DNA of 8,584 bases from Bacteroides sp. (GTDB lineage: Bacteria; Bacteroidota; Bacteroidia; Bacteroidales; Muribaculaceae). Shown here piece after piece: positions 8,308 to 8,584 of this stretch; within the stretch, counting starts at the first letter, position 1, and each line of letters begins with the position of its first letter. The stretch is from positions 1 to 8,584 of the forward strand of contig JAAVDT010000017.1 in NCBI GenBank assembly GCA_014801655.1. Direction: 5' to 3'. The notes beneath the pieces were generated by a model. It saw nothing but the letters and a program-made list of their open reading frames with translations, did no database searches and was not told where the DNA came from. The position numbers and the translations under genes were made by a program.

Positions 8308-8531
8308 CACGCCTGTATATGTAATCAATGCATCCGGCTATATTTCTCTCGAAATATTACACCGAAAGCAGGATAATTACATATCCACGGGCATCTACCG
8401 TTGCTCAACCCCTGACCTTGATATGAAATTTTGCGAGAATTTCGACCAGTCAAGAATCAGCGCGGATAAACGCTTTCTTATGTATTTAAACTACATCCCA
8501 CTCCACTTAACCCCAGACCGGGGCTTCTGCG
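8298..8531 (-). ncRNA. Candidate structured RNA or small repeat element
   Basis: CGCAGAAGCCC (8298-8308) and GGGCTTCTGCG (8521-8531) are an 11-bp perfect inverted repeat enclosing 212 nt. Inside lie short hairpins at 8340-8357 (7 bp, loop GAGA on the minus strand), 8371-8386 (5 bp), 8425-8443 (6 bp), 8459-8474 (4 bp), 8480-8496 (5 bp) and 8511-8523 (4 bp, sharing bases with the outer arm). On the minus strand a TAACTTTG box precedes it and a terminator-like hairpin follows, which suggests a transcript of about 320 nt. The alternative is a small mobile repeat with terminal inverted repeats. A plus-strand open frame (8273-8569) crosses all of this but does not look like a typical protein. Confidence 0.35.
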
Positions 8532-8552
8532 AGTCGGACTGCAACCGCAAAG
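8522..8552. repeat. Repeat, copy B (partial)
   Basis: GGCTTCTGCG (8522-8531) is followed directly by AGTCGGAC (8532-8539), TGCAACCGC and AAAG. Relative to copy A, the 13-14 nt between GGCTTCT-CGC and AGTCGGAC are missing and the closing AGAAGCC arm has diverged. Both copies are preceded by ACCGG. This looks like a degenerate direct repeat; a further copy may lie beyond the window. Confidence 0.5.
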
Positions 8553-8555
8553 TTA
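8548..8555 (-). promoter_or_regulatory. TAnnTTTG box on the minus strand
   Basis: The minus strand reads TAACTTTG, identical to the box before lepA. No TTTG or TTG is seen 19-21 nt upstream. It would start a leftward transcript through the structured segment. It overlaps the end of repeat copy B. Confidence 0.3.
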
Positions 8556-8584
8556 GCAATAATTATTGAGAATTCCTGCTACTT

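Noticed and set aside
8217..8555. Known housekeeping RNA (tmRNA, RNase P RNA) or retron RNA
   Set aside because: I see no tRNA-like T-loop or CCA end, no GAGGAAAGTCC-type RNase P core, and no reverse transcriptase gene.
8522..8560. Integron attC site at repeat copy B
   Set aside because: GTTAGCA does not fit the GTTRRRY core, no matching RYYYAAC partner is seen, and no integron integrase is in view.
8273..8569. Plus-strand open frame of 98 codons
   Set aside because: It runs through both repeat copies, the inverted-repeat arms and several hairpins, has no promoter match, and its translation lacks a recognisable fold. Kept only as a possible integrase remnant in the findings.
8262..8584. CRISPR array
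   Set aside because: Only two imperfect copies about 250 bp apart, with no regular short spacers.

Overview
The window looks like chromosomal DNA from a gut-type Bacteroidota, order Bacteroidales. The evidence is a RprX/RprY two-component pair, a Bacteroidetes-style long NhaA, a DUF2752 protein, good matches to the Bacteroidetes promoter (TTTG, 19-21 nt, TAnnTTTG) and no Shine-Dalgarno consensus before most genes. A Muribaculaceae-like source is possible, but I cannot prove the family from this sequence alone.

All seven confident protein genes lie on the minus strand, so transcription runs from right to left. Bases 5929 to 201 are a GC-richer core block: lepA (ribosomal elongation factor 4), nhaA (Na+/H+ antiporter), rprX (sensor histidine kinase) and rprY (response regulator). 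lepA has its own promoter and an intrinsic terminator. nhaA has a candidate promoter. rprX and rprY are 5 nt apart and share an AT-rich control region with two overlapping promoter-like sites and three TTAACA words spaced exactly 19 bp apart. The longer word TTAACAATT also lies in the nhaA promoter, which suggests, without proof, that RprY controls both its own operon and the antiporter. The rprX start looks damaged: coding similarity continues upstream of the only usable ATG but is cut by an in-frame TAG.

Bases 5930 to 8166 are visibly more AT-rich and hold accessory genes: a DUF2752 membrane protein, and a two-gene unit of a cysteine-rich uracil-DNA-glycosylase-fold protein followed 12 nt later by a lipoprotein of unknown function that ends in a clear terminator.

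Bases 8167 to 8584 carry no convincing protein gene. They hold a structured segment: an 11-bp inverted repeat enclosing about 210 nt with several small hairpins, a competing local hairpin that uses the same arm, a partly duplicated repeat, and a terminator-like hairpin with seven U on the minus strand. This is the best candidate in the window for an undescribed element (non-coding RNA, cis-regulator or small mobile repeat). The left edge (1-200) holds a REP-like palindrome and a very GC-rich hairpin that overlaps a G-quadruplex motif.
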